From positions 1 through 64,000 of the forward strand of contig JAHAGQ010000002.1 in NCBI GenBank assembly GCA_018373675.1: a stretch of 64,000 bases of DNA, written 5' to 3'. The notes under the pieces are model-generated. The model was not told where the DNA came from. It ran no database searches and was given only the letters and a program-made list of their open reading frames with translations. Position numbers and translations under genes: made by a program. Within the stretch, counting starts at the first letter, position 1; each line of letters begins with the position of its first letter. The DNA comes from Collinsella sp. Its GTDB lineage: Bacteria > Actinomycetota > Coriobacteriia > Coriobacteriales > Coriobacteriaceae. Shown piece after piece: positions 34,571 through 42,856 of the stretch.

Positions 34571-35208
34571 TTCGGGCCGCCTGGGCGCGTGATCTGGTAG
34601 AGCAGCGCGTTCATAATGGCGGCCGCCACGGTCGAACCGCCCTTGCGACCCCTCGCGACGATGGCCGGCGCGCGTCGCGCGAGTAGCTCCTCTTTCGCCT
34701 CGACCACGTTCACAAACCCGACCGGCACCCCAACGACGAGCGCGGGCGCGATCTTCCCCTCGTCCATGAGCTCGGCGAGGCGCAGAAGTGCTGTGGGAGC
34801 GTTGCCGACGGCCACGATGAGCGGACCCTCGATGCCGCAAGCTTTGTCCATGCTCGCAACGGCGCGAGTCGTGCCCGCGGCGCGCGCAGCCACGGCGACA
34901 TCAGGGTCGGCCATGTAGCACACGGCCTTGCAGCCGAGCTTCGCGAGCGCAGGCTTGCTTATGCCTGCGAGCGCCATGTTCGTATCGGTGAGCACCGTGG
35001 CCCCTGCGCGCAGTGCGTCGAGCGCACAGTGCGCGGCGTCATGAGTGAAAACGAGGGAATCGGCGTACGAGAAGTCGGCAGTGGTGTGGATGACGCGCTT
35101 CACGACGGGTTCTTCGAGCGGCGGGAACGTGCGGCCGCCGAGCTCTTCGGTGATGATCTCAAAGCTGCGCCGCTCGATGTCGCCGGGCGCCATCTCCTTG
35201 GAATCCAT
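34567..35208 (-). CDS. cbiC: Cobalt-precorrin-8 methylmutase
   Basis: 213 residues. It moves a methyl group from C11 to C12 to give cobyrinate. Seen are IERRSFEIITEELG, RVIHTTADFSYADSL with the catalytic histidine near residue 40, LTDTNMALAGISK, VAVGNAPTALLRLAEL and GRKGGSTVAAAIMNALL. ATG 35208 directly abuts the cobO stop. Confidence 0.95.
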   Translation of the reverse strand: MDSKEMAPGDIERRSFEIITEELGGRTFPPLEEPVVKRVIHTTADFSYADSLVFTHDAAHCALDALRAGATVLTDTNMALAGISKPALAKLGCKAVCYMADPDVAVAARAAGTTRAVASMDKACGIEGPLIVAVGNAPTALLRLAELMDEGKIAPALVVGVPVGFVNVVEAKEELLARRAPAIVARGRKGGSTVAAAIMNALLYQITRPGGPK

Positions 35209-35724
35209 CTAGTACTCCACTCCTTCCCTTGCACATATCCCCTGCTCGTAGGGGTGTTTCTCGCACCGCATCTCGGTTATGTAGTCGGCCTTCTCCACGA
35301 TCTTGCGGGAAGGCGCGCGCCCGGTGAGCGCTACTTCGACGCCGCGCGCGGACATATCGAGCGCGCGGTCCACGAGCGCCTCGTCGACAAGCCCCTTCGA
35401 AAGCGCATCGAGCGCCTCGTCGAGCACGAGCAGCCCCTCCTGCGCGCCCTCGAGCTCGGCAAGCGCGGAAGCGAGGTTCCCATCGTGCAGCTCGCACGTA
35501 GCGGCAAGTTCTTCCGACGACATCGACCAGGTAAACTTGTCCGACACCTTCCCCGCGAACACGGGCACGCCGAAATGCTCGGCGAGCAGGCGCGCCTCCC
35601 CGCTTTCGCCGTCTTTCAGGAACTGCACGACGACGACGCGGCGGCCTGCGGCGAGCATGCGAAGGGCGAGGCCCATCGCCGCCGTGGTCTTGCCTTTGCC
35701 GTCGCCATGATACACGTGAATCAT
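35209..35724 (-). CDS. cobO: Cob(I)yrinic acid a,c-diamide adenosyltransferase (CobA/BtuR type)
   Basis: 171 residues, typical for this family. It attaches the adenosyl group to the corrinoid cobalt. The P-loop HGDGKGKTTAAMGLA is at residues 6-20, followed by VVVVQFLKDG, a DEALDAL segment and the C-terminal RAPSRKIVEKADYITEMRCEK pattern (19 or so conserved residues ending near 155). ATG 35724 with GGAGGG upstream overlaps the cbiP stop (ATGA). A longer reading frame extends upstream to 36228 but is an artefact overlapping cbiP. Confidence 0.94.
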   Translation of the reverse strand: MIHVYHGDGKGKTTAAMGLALRMLAAGRRVVVVQFLKDGESGEARLLAEHFGVPVFAGKVSDKFTWSMSSEELAATCELHDGNLASALAELEGAQEGLLVLDEALDALSKGLVDEALVDRALDMSARGVEVALTGRAPSRKIVEKADYITEMRCEKHPYEQGICAREGVEY

Positions 35725-37220
35725 ACGCCCTCCTCGATAATGCGGTAGACATACTCCATGTCGAGCGCTCCGCGCACGACGTCGGCCAGGCGGTCGAACT
35801 CGCGCGCACGGTGATCGGCCGCGGACGCCGCGCCCGCAGCACCCACGACGCTCTCGGGCAGGCCGCGCATGCGCGCGAGCGAGCGCGCGAGGGCGAGCGC
35901 CACCCCCGGTTCGTCGAACAGGCCGTGGAGATAGGTTCCGAACACGTTTCCGCAGGCCGCGCCTTCTGGTTTGCCGCCAATCGTGCCCGCAGGGGCGCAG
36001 GAGACGGTCGTTTCGCCGTCGTGAATCTCGTACCCACGCGCCGTCATGCCGTTCCACACCGAGAACGCGCCTTGGGCGCCCGTGATGCGCAGCTCCGACT
36101 GGGCGAGGCGCTTTTCCTCCTTGAACACCGTACTTGCAGGGATGAGCCCGAGCCCGCGCGCGGTGCCAGCGCCTTCCCTGCCGTGCGGGTCCGAAAGCTC
36201 GTCTCCCAAAAGCTGGTAGCCTCCGCATATGCCGAGCACCGGCGTGCCCGCGCCCGAAAGCGCGCGTACACAGGCTCCGATGCCGCTAGCCGCAAGCCAG
36301 CGCGCGTCGTCGACCGTGGACTTCGAGCCGGGAAGCACCACCAGGTCGGGTCGGCCCAGATCGGTCGTCGAGGAAACGTAGCGCACGCCCATGCCGGGCA
36401 CGCGCGAAAGCGGGTCGAAGTCGGTGAAGTTCGACAGATGCGGAAGGCGCACGACGGCGACGTCGATGACGCCGCGCGCCTCGCGGGCAGTTAGGCGCGG
36501 CGCGAGCGAGTCCTCGTCGTCCAGGTCGAGCGTAAGATACGGCACGACCCCCACGACGGGAACCCCGCACATTTTCTCGAGCGGAGCCAAACCCGGACGC
36601 AGGATTTCCACATCGCCGCGGAACTTGTTCACCATAAGCCCCCGCAAAAGCGCGCGGTCCTCGGGCGCAAGGAGCGCGACCGTGCCGTAGAGCTGGGCAA
36701 ACACCCCGCCTGGGTCGATGTCGCCCGCGAGCAGCACGGGGGAGGACACGGCGCGCGCGAGCCCCATGTTGACGATGTCGTTTTCGGCAAGGTTGATTTC
36801 GACGGGACTGCCGGCGCCCTCGATGACGATGACGTCGTTTTCCTCCGCGAGCGAATCGAACGCCTCCAAAATCTGCGGCATGAGCGCCTTCTTTCGCGCG
36901 AAGTAGTCCCTCGCAGCGAAGGCTCCCTGCGCCTTGCCGGCCACGATGAGCTGGCTTCGGTGATCGCTTTCGGGCTTGAGCAGGATGGGGTTCATGCGCA
37001 CGTCGGGCGCGATGCCGCACGCCTCGGCCTGCATGATCTGAGCGCGCCCCATCTCGAGCCCGTCGGCCGTGACACCGCTGTTGAGCGCCATGTTCTGGCT
37101 CTTGAAGGGAGCCACGCGCAGGCCGTCCTGCGAAAGCACACGGCACAGCCCCGCCGCAAGCAGGCTCTTCCCCGCGTTCGACATGGTGCCCTGGATCATG
37201 ATGGGCTTCGCCCTACCCAC
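35721..37220 (-). CDS. cbiP: Cobyric acid synthase
   Basis: 499 residues. It amidates side chains b, d, e and g of adenosylcobyrinate diamide using glutamine and ATP. The N-terminal dethiobiotin-synthetase-like domain has IMIQGTMSNAGKSLLAAGL, PFKSQNMALNS and VIEGAGSPVEINL. The C-terminal type-1 glutaminase domain has LVVLPGSKSTVDD, GICGGYQLLG (nucleophile Cys) and TYLHGLFDEP. GTG 37220 has AGGAGG 9 nt upstream and overlaps the 3' end of cobD by 8 nt; longer upstream extensions are not supported. Confidence 0.95.
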   Translation of the reverse strand: MGRAKPIMIQGTMSNAGKSLLAAGLCRVLSQDGLRVAPFKSQNMALNSGVTADGLEMGRAQIMQAEACGIAPDVRMNPILLKPESDHRSQLIVAGKAQGAFAARDYFARKKALMPQILEAFDSLAEENDVIVIEGAGSPVEINLAENDIVNMGLARAVSSPVLLAGDIDPGGVFAQLYGTVALLAPEDRALLRGLMVNKFRGDVEILRPGLAPLEKMCGVPVVGVVPYLTLDLDDEDSLAPRLTAREARGVIDVAVVRLPHLSNFTDFDPLSRVPGMGVRYVSSTTDLGRPDLVVLPGSKSTVDDARWLAASGIGACVRALSGAGTPVLGICGGYQLLGDELSDPHGREGAGTARGLGLIPASTVFKEEKRLAQSELRITGAQGAFSVWNGMTARGYEIHDGETTVSCAPAGTIGGKPEGAACGNVFGTYLHGLFDEPGVALALARSLARMRGLPESVVGAAGAASAADHRAREFDRLADVVRGALDMEYVYRIIEEGV

Positions 37221-38436
37221 GGGTATCGACCTCCTTCGCCGAGCCTCGGCCATCCGCGCCCGCCATAGCGTCGCTGCAAGAAGCGCCGCCCCGTTCGTCG
37301 GGTTCGCCTTCGCCCGATGCGCCTTCCGCCCGAAGCGCGCGGCTGAACGCCATCGCAAGCCGGGCGTTCTCCTTGCGCGTGCGCACCGCGACGCGGCACC
37401 AGAAACGGGACAGTACCGAAAACGAGTCGCACGTGCGGACCAAAACCCCCTGTTTATACAGGCGCTCGGGGATGTCTTTCGCCGGCATGCGGACTAAAAG
37501 GAAGTTCGCATCCGACGGCACGACGGAAAGCCCGAGCGAGGAGAGCTCGTGGGAAAGCCACGCTCGCTCGCCCGCCAGTACATCGCGCGTGCGCGAGACG
37601 TATTCGACGTCTTCCAGGGCGGCGATGCCTGCGGCCTCGGCGACCGAGGAGACGGGCCACGCCTGTCCCGCCCGGCGAATCCCCTCGATGAGTTGGGCGT
37701 TTCCGCTGATCAGATACCCCAACCGCAACCCTGCCATTCCGTAGAGCTTGGTGAACGCGGAGAGCACGGCCACATGGTGCGAACACGCGGCGCGTGCGGT
37801 CACGCTCCTTTCGCGGGCGTCGGGCGCAAATCCGAGGAAGCACTCGTCCACGACGAGCAGCGCGCCCACCTGCTCGCAGCGGCAAGCCGCGGCATCGATC
37901 ACGCTGGGGTCGACGAGGCGCCCCGTCGGGTTGTTCGGATTGCAGAGGTACGCCACGTCTCCCGGCCCCTCGATCGCGCGGGCGAAGGAGGCGGGCACGT
38001 CGAAGTCGTCCGCTTCGGAGAGCGGGAACTCCTGCACGCATGCACCGTAGTACGATGCCGCCTCCGCATATTCAGAGAACGTCGGCGCGCACACGACGAT
38101 GCGTTTCGGGCGCACCGCCGCAGCGAGCCGCCAGATGATGTCGGACGCGCCCGCGCCGCAGACGATAGTATCTTCGGGAATGCCCTGGGCGCGCGCTAGG
38201 GCGCGAACGAGGGCGAGGCTTTCCCTATCGGGGTAGGCGTCGATTCGAGAAAGCGACTTGCAAGCTGCGGCGACGGCGCGCGGCGAGGGGCCTGCCGGAT
38301 TCACGTTCACCGAGAAGTCGATGAGATCGGAGACGCCCCCTTCGCAACCGATGCCGAGCGATTGCGCGCTGCCCCCATGCGTACGGGCGCGCAGGATTCC
38401 CCCGGCAGCCCGGAGCGCGGCGTGGTCTTCCCTCAT
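37213..38436 (-). CDS. cobD: Threonine-phosphate decarboxylase (HisC-like aminotransferase fold)
   Basis: 407 residues. Family members make (R)-1-amino-2-propanol phosphate for the nucleotide loop. Motifs are HGG near residue 20, DFSVNVNPAGPSP, GASDIIWRLA, CNPNNPTGRLVD, VDECFLGFAPD and SAFTKLYGMAGLRLGYL with the PLP lysine. The C-terminal 40 residues are Gly/Ser/Glu-rich and look dispensable. ATG 38436 overlaps the cbiB stop (ATGA). The same fold includes histidinol-phosphate aminotransferase; the operon context favours CobD. Confidence 0.92.
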   Translation of the reverse strand: MREDHAALRAAGGILRARTHGGSAQSLGIGCEGGVSDLIDFSVNVNPAGPSPRAVAAACKSLSRIDAYPDRESLALVRALARAQGIPEDTIVCGAGASDIIWRLAAAVRPKRIVVCAPTFSEYAEAASYYGACVQEFPLSEADDFDVPASFARAIEGPGDVAYLCNPNNPTGRLVDPSVIDAAACRCEQVGALLVVDECFLGFAPDARERSVTARAACSHHVAVLSAFTKLYGMAGLRLGYLISGNAQLIEGIRRAGQAWPVSSVAEAAGIAALEDVEYVSRTRDVLAGERAWLSHELSSLGLSVVPSDANFLLVRMPAKDIPERLYKQGVLVRTCDSFSVLSRFWCRVAVRTRKENARLAMAFSRALRAEGASGEGEPDERGGASCSDAMAGADGRGSAKEVDTRG

Positions 38437-39407
38437 GCCATCGCCCCCAAGGCGAGCACGACCGCCGCGCGCGCGGCGCCGAAGACGACGAGCGCGCATA
38501 CGGACGCGGCGAGCATGAGCCTTGTCGCCCGGGCGATGTCGCCCCACTCGATTTCACGGGACGCGTCGCCTATCGTCGGTTTCTCAACGAGCTTGCCGAA
38601 ATACACCGCGGGTCCTGCCAGGCGCAGCCCGAGCGCGCCCGCACACGCTGACTCGGTCTGCGCCGAGTTGGGGCTCGCATGGCGACGCCTGTCGCGGCGC
38701 CAGATGCGCGCCGCCCCGCGCGCGTCGAGCCCGACGATCGGGCACACGGCGATCATGAACAGGGCCGATAAGCGCGAGGGAATCCAGTTCACCGCATCGT
38801 CGAGGCGCGCCGAGGCGCGACCGAAGTCGATGTAGCGCTCGTTTTTGTAGCCCACCATGCTGTCGAGCGTGTTCACCGCCTTGTACGCCATGCCCAAGGG
38901 CGCACCCCCGATCATAAGGTAGAAAAGTGGCGCGATGACGCCGTCGCTCGCGTTCTCCGCCACCGTTTCCACGGCGGCGCGCGCGACGCCCTGCTCGTCG
39001 AGAACAGACGTGTCGCGTCCCACGATGAGCCCGACGGCTTCGCGCGCCGCGACAAGGCCGCCCTTCGAGAACGCGTGGGCCACGGCCAGGCTCTGGCGGC
39101 GCAGCTCGCATGTCGCGAGAACCTGATAGCTCGCCCATGCCTCGGCCACGAAGCGCAAGCCGGAGTGAACCATGCCGCAAAGATGTAGGATACCCCAGGT
39201 CAAAAGCCCACACGCAAGCGGAAGCGCCACGGCGAGCACAAGTCCTGCGGCGCGCGTGCCCGCGGACGTTTGCGGGAATGCGCCTCGAAGGCGGCCTTCG
39301 GCCCACGTGATCGCGCGCCCCATGGCGACGACGGGATGGGGAAGCCAGCGCGGGTCGCCGAAGGCAAGGTCGGCCGCGAACCCGGCGGCGACGGCAAGAA
39401 TCGTCAT
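38433..39407 (-). CDS. cbiB: Adenosylcobinamide-phosphate synthase
   Basis: 324 residues, integral membrane. It joins the aminopropanol phosphate made by CobD to adenosylcobyric acid. The N-terminus has AAGFAADLAFGDPRWLPHPV. Conserved stretches are VETVAENASDGVIAPLFYL, AYKAVNTLDSMVGYKNERY and GRASARLDDAVNWIPSRL; several hydrophobic segments are spread along the chain. ATG 39407 overlaps the upstream stop (TGATG). Confidence 0.95.
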   Translation of the reverse strand: MTILAVAAGFAADLAFGDPRWLPHPVVAMGRAITWAEGRLRGAFPQTSAGTRAAGLVLAVALPLACGLLTWGILHLCGMVHSGLRFVAEAWASYQVLATCELRRQSLAVAHAFSKGGLVAAREAVGLIVGRDTSVLDEQGVARAAVETVAENASDGVIAPLFYLMIGGAPLGMAYKAVNTLDSMVGYKNERYIDFGRASARLDDAVNWIPSRLSALFMIAVCPIVGLDARGAARIWRRDRRRHASPNSAQTESACAGALGLRLAGPAVYFGKLVEKPTIGDASREIEWGDIARATRLMLAASVCALVVFGAARAAVVLALGAMA

Positions 39408-40408
39408 CACCGGGCATCGCCCCCCGAAGCGGGGCGAACGTCGCGAAGGCAGCGCCCATCCCAGGTGGCGGCCCATGCGCCGCCCGGCTCGGTATGCACG
39501 TCGAAATATCCCATTTTCGGGACAGCTAGGTCGGAGAGTAGCGCTTTCACGGTACCCGCGTGAACGACGAAGACGGCGCGCCCACTCCCCTGGGCGCGCT
39601 CCGATTCGCACGCCTCCCGAAACGCCGCGACGACGCGGCGGGTGAAATCGCTCTTGCCCTCGCCATGCGGGCAGCGCGTCTCGCACCAGGAGTCTACCCA
39701 GGCGTGGTAGCGCACATCCTCTTTAAGCTCGGCGGCGCTTCGCCCCTCGAAGTCACCGAAATCCATCTCGCGCAGACCGGGGCACGCCATAAGCTCCGCG
39801 TTCGGGAAGAGGATGCGCGCCGTCTGGTCGGTGCGGGCCATGCCGCTCGTGATAACACGGAACACGTCACGATCGCACGCGAGGTCGCGCAAAGCGCGCT
39901 CGCCCGCACTCGACAGGGGCTCGTCGGTGCCCGCCCCGCTGTAGCGATGGTCTTCCGTGCCCGCCGTGGCACCATGGCGCACGAAGACGACTTCCAAAGG
40001 CGCGCCCGCGCCCTGCGTCCCTCGAGGCGCATCGGCAAGGTTTCCTTTGATGACCTGGGGAATCCCGCACGTCATGCGCACGACGACGTCGGCGCGCGCA
40101 GCGAGCGCGCATCCCAGGCGCCCCGCGCGCTCGCGCCATTGGGCGTCTTCCGCACGCATGGGGACGACCCCCGAGCCGACCAAGGGCAGAATCACTGCGT
40201 CGAAGCCGATCAGCCGATCGAGCGCCCGGTCAGCGTCGAGCGCGCGTACGAGTTCCTCAGCACGGTACGCGACACGGCCGGCAAAAGCCGCGGGCACGCC
40301 GCCCTCCGCAAGCTGCGCCGCGTCGACGAAATCGTCCGCCGCGAACCCGAGCCTTTCGCGCACGAAGGTCCTCTTCCCCGAATGCGCGCCACCTACCACG
40401 AGAATCAT
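39407..40408 (-). CDS. cobC: Fusion of a CobU-like P-loop domain with alpha-ribazole phosphatase (CobC)
   Basis: 333 residues. Residues 1-125 resemble adenosylcobinamide kinase: P-loop VGGAHSGKRTF near residue 5 and the family-like ending CGIPQVIKG. They lack the RHRxxR-type segment that carries the guanylylated histidine in CobU. From about residue 135 a histidine phosphatase domain follows: VVFVRHGATAG (phosphorylated His), SGMARTDQTA, GLREMDFGDFEGR and VFVVHAGTVKAL. The C-terminal part should dephosphorylate alpha-ribazole phosphate or adenosylcobalamin phosphate. A complete cobU lies two genes upstream, so the N-terminal domain may be redundant or have changed role. ATG 40408 overlaps cobS. 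Confidence 0.88.
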   Translation of the reverse strand: MILVVGGAHSGKRTFVRERLGFAADDFVDAAQLAEGGVPAAFAGRVAYRAEELVRALDADRALDRLIGFDAVILPLVGSGVVPMRAEDAQWRERAGRLGCALAARADVVVRMTCGIPQVIKGNLADAPRGTQGAGAPLEVVFVRHGATAGTEDHRYSGAGTDEPLSSAGERALRDLACDRDVFRVITSGMARTDQTARILFPNAELMACPGLREMDFGDFEGRSAAELKEDVRYHAWVDSWCETRCPHGEGKSDFTRRVVAAFREACESERAQGSGRAVFVVHAGTVKALLSDLAVPKMGYFDVHTEPGGAWAATWDGRCLRDVRPASGGDAR

Positions 40409-41172
40409 AGGAGCATGCCCCCCGCCACCAGCATGGCAAGCATCGCGAGCTCGGCCCATTGCAGAAACCATCCGGCCAAATCACCCGTCACCCCGCCGAA
40501 GCGGGACAGGGCAACATGGCGGTACCACGCGAGCGCCAAAAGCCCCGCCACCGCCATAAGGGCGCCGACGGCCCGAACGCACGCGACCATCCCTGCAGCC
40601 GAAGCCGCAGCGAAAGCGCAAAGCGGCACGACGATCACCGCGCGCCTCTTCGCAGGCGAGAGCCCCGCGGCCATGCCGTCCGCCCGCGCGGCAGGCCAGC
40701 ATTCTACGGCGAGCCCCGAAAGCGCGCGGGAGAACACGAGCGAGCACAGAAGTGCGAGGAACGACCCCGCCGTAAGCGGCAGCGCGGTGAACAGGGAAAA
40801 CTGCAGAATAAGGTACACGACAACACCAATGACCCCGAAGGCGCCCGCCCGCGGGTCGTGCATGATCTCGAGCTTTCGCTCGCGCGGGGCCCAACTTGCA
40901 AGCGCATCGGAGGTGTCGCAGAGCCCGTCTAGGTGGATGCCTCCCGTCACCGCCACAGGCAACGCCACGAGCACGGCCGCGACGATGGTCGCGGGCGCGC
41001 CGAGCAGGTTCGCCATGTGCCCCCACGCCGTCATGAGGAAGCCTTCCGCAACGCCCACCAGGGGAAACGCGGCAAGCGCATGGGTTGATCCGAAATCGGT
41101 CCAGGCCGATTTCGGGACGGGGATGCGCGAGAACGTTCCGAACGCCGCGCCGATTGCCTCTGCTATCTTCAC
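40405..41172 (-). CDS. cobS: Adenosylcobinamide-GDP ribazoletransferase (cobalamin synthase)
   Basis: 255 residues, membrane-embedded. It joins the lower ligand (alpha-ribazole) to adenosylcobinamide-GDP. The N-terminus has GTFSRIPVPK, the metal-binding motif is GGIHLDGLCDTSDAL, and KLEIMHDPRAGAFGVIG is conserved. At least five hydrophobic helices are visible. GTG 41172 overlaps the cobU stop (GTGA); the upstream Arg-rich extension in this frame is not coding. Confidence 0.94.
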   Translation of the reverse strand: MKIAEAIGAAFGTFSRIPVPKSAWTDFGSTHALAAFPLVGVAEGFLMTAWGHMANLLGAPATIVAAVLVALPVAVTGGIHLDGLCDTSDALASWAPRERKLEIMHDPRAGAFGVIGVVVYLILQFSLFTALPLTAGSFLALLCSLVFSRALSGLAVECWPAARADGMAAGLSPAKRRAVIVVPLCAFAAASAAGMVACVRAVGALMAVAGLLALAWYRHVALSRFGGVTGDLAGWFLQWAELAMLAMLVAGGMLL

Positions 41173-41717
41173 CTTGTAGGTCCTTCGCCTTTCATCCACA
41201 CGGGAATCCCGCATACCACTTCGACTGCGCGGTCGGCCAGCGCCGCCACGCCCGCGTTCACGCGCGCGAGCGCGCGCCTCCATCCCTCGGTCCCCTCATC
41301 GTAGCGCATCCCATCGGCGAACACGTCGACGGAGACCACCACCGTATACGCAGCGGCCTGAGTGAGTCGTTCGATGCCTCCGAGCACCTCGCGCGCCACA
41401 GCGTCGGGGTCACGTGGGGACAAGCCGCCTTCCGCGAAGAGCTCGTTCGCAACCAGGTTGCCCACGTCCTCCAAAAGAAGCGTGCAGCCGCGCGGAAGCC
41501 CGGGCACTGCGGCGCCCACGTCACGCGTGCGCTCGAGGGTGGAAAACCCCTTGCCCTCGCGCATCGCCCGATGGCGCGCGATACGGCGGGTGCCCTCTTC
41601 CCCGAAGGGCTCCATCGTTGCCAGGTACACGCGGGGGCCGTCGTGCCCGAGGCACAGGGACTCGGCATAGGCGCTCTTGCCGCTCGCGGCGGCGCCGATA
41701 ACGAACGTCACCGTCAT
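41169..41717 (-). CDS. cobU: Adenosylcobinamide kinase / guanylyltransferase
   Basis: 182 residues, full length. The P-loop is VIGAAASGKSAYAE near residue 6, the ARHRAM segment near residue 48 supplies the guanylylated histidine, and the C-terminus has VEVVCGIPVWMKG. It phosphorylates adenosylcobinamide and loads GMP. ATG 41717 overlaps the cobT stop (ATGA). Compare the degenerate CobU-like domain in the gene after cobS. Confidence 0.94.
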   Translation of the reverse strand: MTVTFVIGAAASGKSAYAESLCLGHDGPRVYLATMEPFGEEGTRRIARHRAMREGKGFSTLERTRDVGAAVPGLPRGCTLLLEDVGNLVANELFAEGGLSPRDPDAVAREVLGGIERLTQAAAYTVVVSVDVFADGMRYDEGTEGWRRALARVNAGVAALADRAVEVVCGIPVWMKGEGPTR

Positions 41718-42856
41718 TTCCCGGCCTCAAAATGCTCGTAAGCAGCCATGCCAGTCGCCGTGAACGTCTTCCCATCCCGGTACACGCGCAGCGCCGAATC
41801 CAGAAGGGACAGATACGCCATGGCGCCCGCGCCCTCGCCCAAGTGCATGCCTGCGTCGAGGGGTGCCTTTATGCCGAGCTCGCGAAGGAGCTCCTGGCTT
41901 GCGGGTTCGCTAGATGCGTGGGTGCCCACGAGGTAGCCCAAGGCGTTGGGGCACAGGCGCACCGCGCACAGGGCCGCCGTGCAGGATATGACCCCGTCGA
42001 GGAGCGCCGGCGCCTTCGAGGCCGCGGCCCCCAGGTAGAAGCCACACATCGCCGCGATGTCGAAGCCGCCCACCTTCGAGAGCACGTCGATCGGGTCGGC
42101 GGGATCGGGCGAGTTCGCGTCGATAGCGCGCTCGACCACGTCGCGCTTGCGCGCGAGCGAGGTGTCCGAGAGCCCCGCGCCGCGCCCGACGAGGCTCCGC
42201 GCGTCCGCTCGGATGAGCACTGCGGCAACCGCCGCCGAGGTGGTCGTGTTGCCGATGCCCATCTCGCCCGCGGCGAGAAGGCGCACGCCGGCGCGGGCAA
42301 GCCCGCACGCGACGGCGATTCCGACCTCGATCGCGCGCACGGCCCCATCGCGAGACATGGCGGAGCCGTGCGCGATGTTGCCGCTCCCCCGCCGCACGTT
42401 CGCGCGCACCATGCGAGCGTCTTCTATGCCCCGGGCCATACCCACGTCGACGGGCACGACCTCGGCACCCGCGAACGCCGCCATGCGGCAGGCGCTCGTG
42501 GCCCCCTCGCACATGTTGCGCGCGACGGCTCGCGTCACGTCTTGCCCGCTTTGCGACACGCCCTCGGCAACGACCCCGTTGTCGGAGAAGAATACCGCGA
42601 GCGCACGGGGAAACTCGGCCACCTCGGCGCTCCCCTGAGCTGCGGCGATACGCGCGACGGCGTCTTCAAAGTCGCCCAATCCCCCCAAAGGATGCGCGAT
42701 GGAATCCCACGCGGCGTACGCGGCGGCGCGGGCACACTCATCTGCGGGCGCGATCCGGGAGAGCGCGGCTTCGAGCACGGCGCCCGGCGCCGACGAGAAC
42801 GCGCGCTCGACTTCCTCGCGGATGCAGGCAAGCGCGGTTTCGGTTGCTTCAGCCAT
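41714..42856 (-). CDS. cobT: Nicotinate-nucleotide:dimethylbenzimidazole phosphoribosyltransferase
   Basis: 380 residues. It activates the lower-ligand base as its alpha-ribotide. Seen are HPLGGLGDFEDAVARIA near residue 50, VFFSDNGVVAEGVS, MGIGNTTTSAAVAAVL, GRGAGLSDTSLARKRDVVER and GVISCTAALCAVRLCP. No bluB or bza genes for making dimethylbenzimidazole are in the window, so the base is imported or made elsewhere. AGGAG is close to ATG 42856; 8-nt overlap with cbiA. Confidence 0.95.
   Translation of the reverse strand: MAEATETALACIREEVERAFSSAPGAVLEAALSRIAPADECARAAAYAAWDSIAHPLGGLGDFEDAVARIAAAQGSAEVAEFPRALAVFFSDNGVVAEGVSQSGQDVTRAVARNMCEGATSACRMAAFAGAEVVPVDVGMARGIEDARMVRANVRRGSGNIAHGSAMSRDGAVRAIEVGIAVACGLARAGVRLLAAGEMGIGNTTTSAAVAAVLIRADARSLVGRGAGLSDTSLARKRDVVERAIDANSPDPADPIDVLSKVGGFDIAAMCGFYLGAAASKAPALLDGVISCTAALCAVRLCPNALGYLVGTHASSEPASQELLRELGIKAPLDAGMHLGEGAGAMAYLSLLDSALRVYRDGKTFTATGMAAYEHFEAGK

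Noticed and set aside
35725..36228. Long N-terminal extension of the cobO frame
   Set aside because: It overlaps cbiP out of phase, is Arg-rich and shows no motif, while the internal ATG at 35724 has a good ribosome site and the family-typical start.
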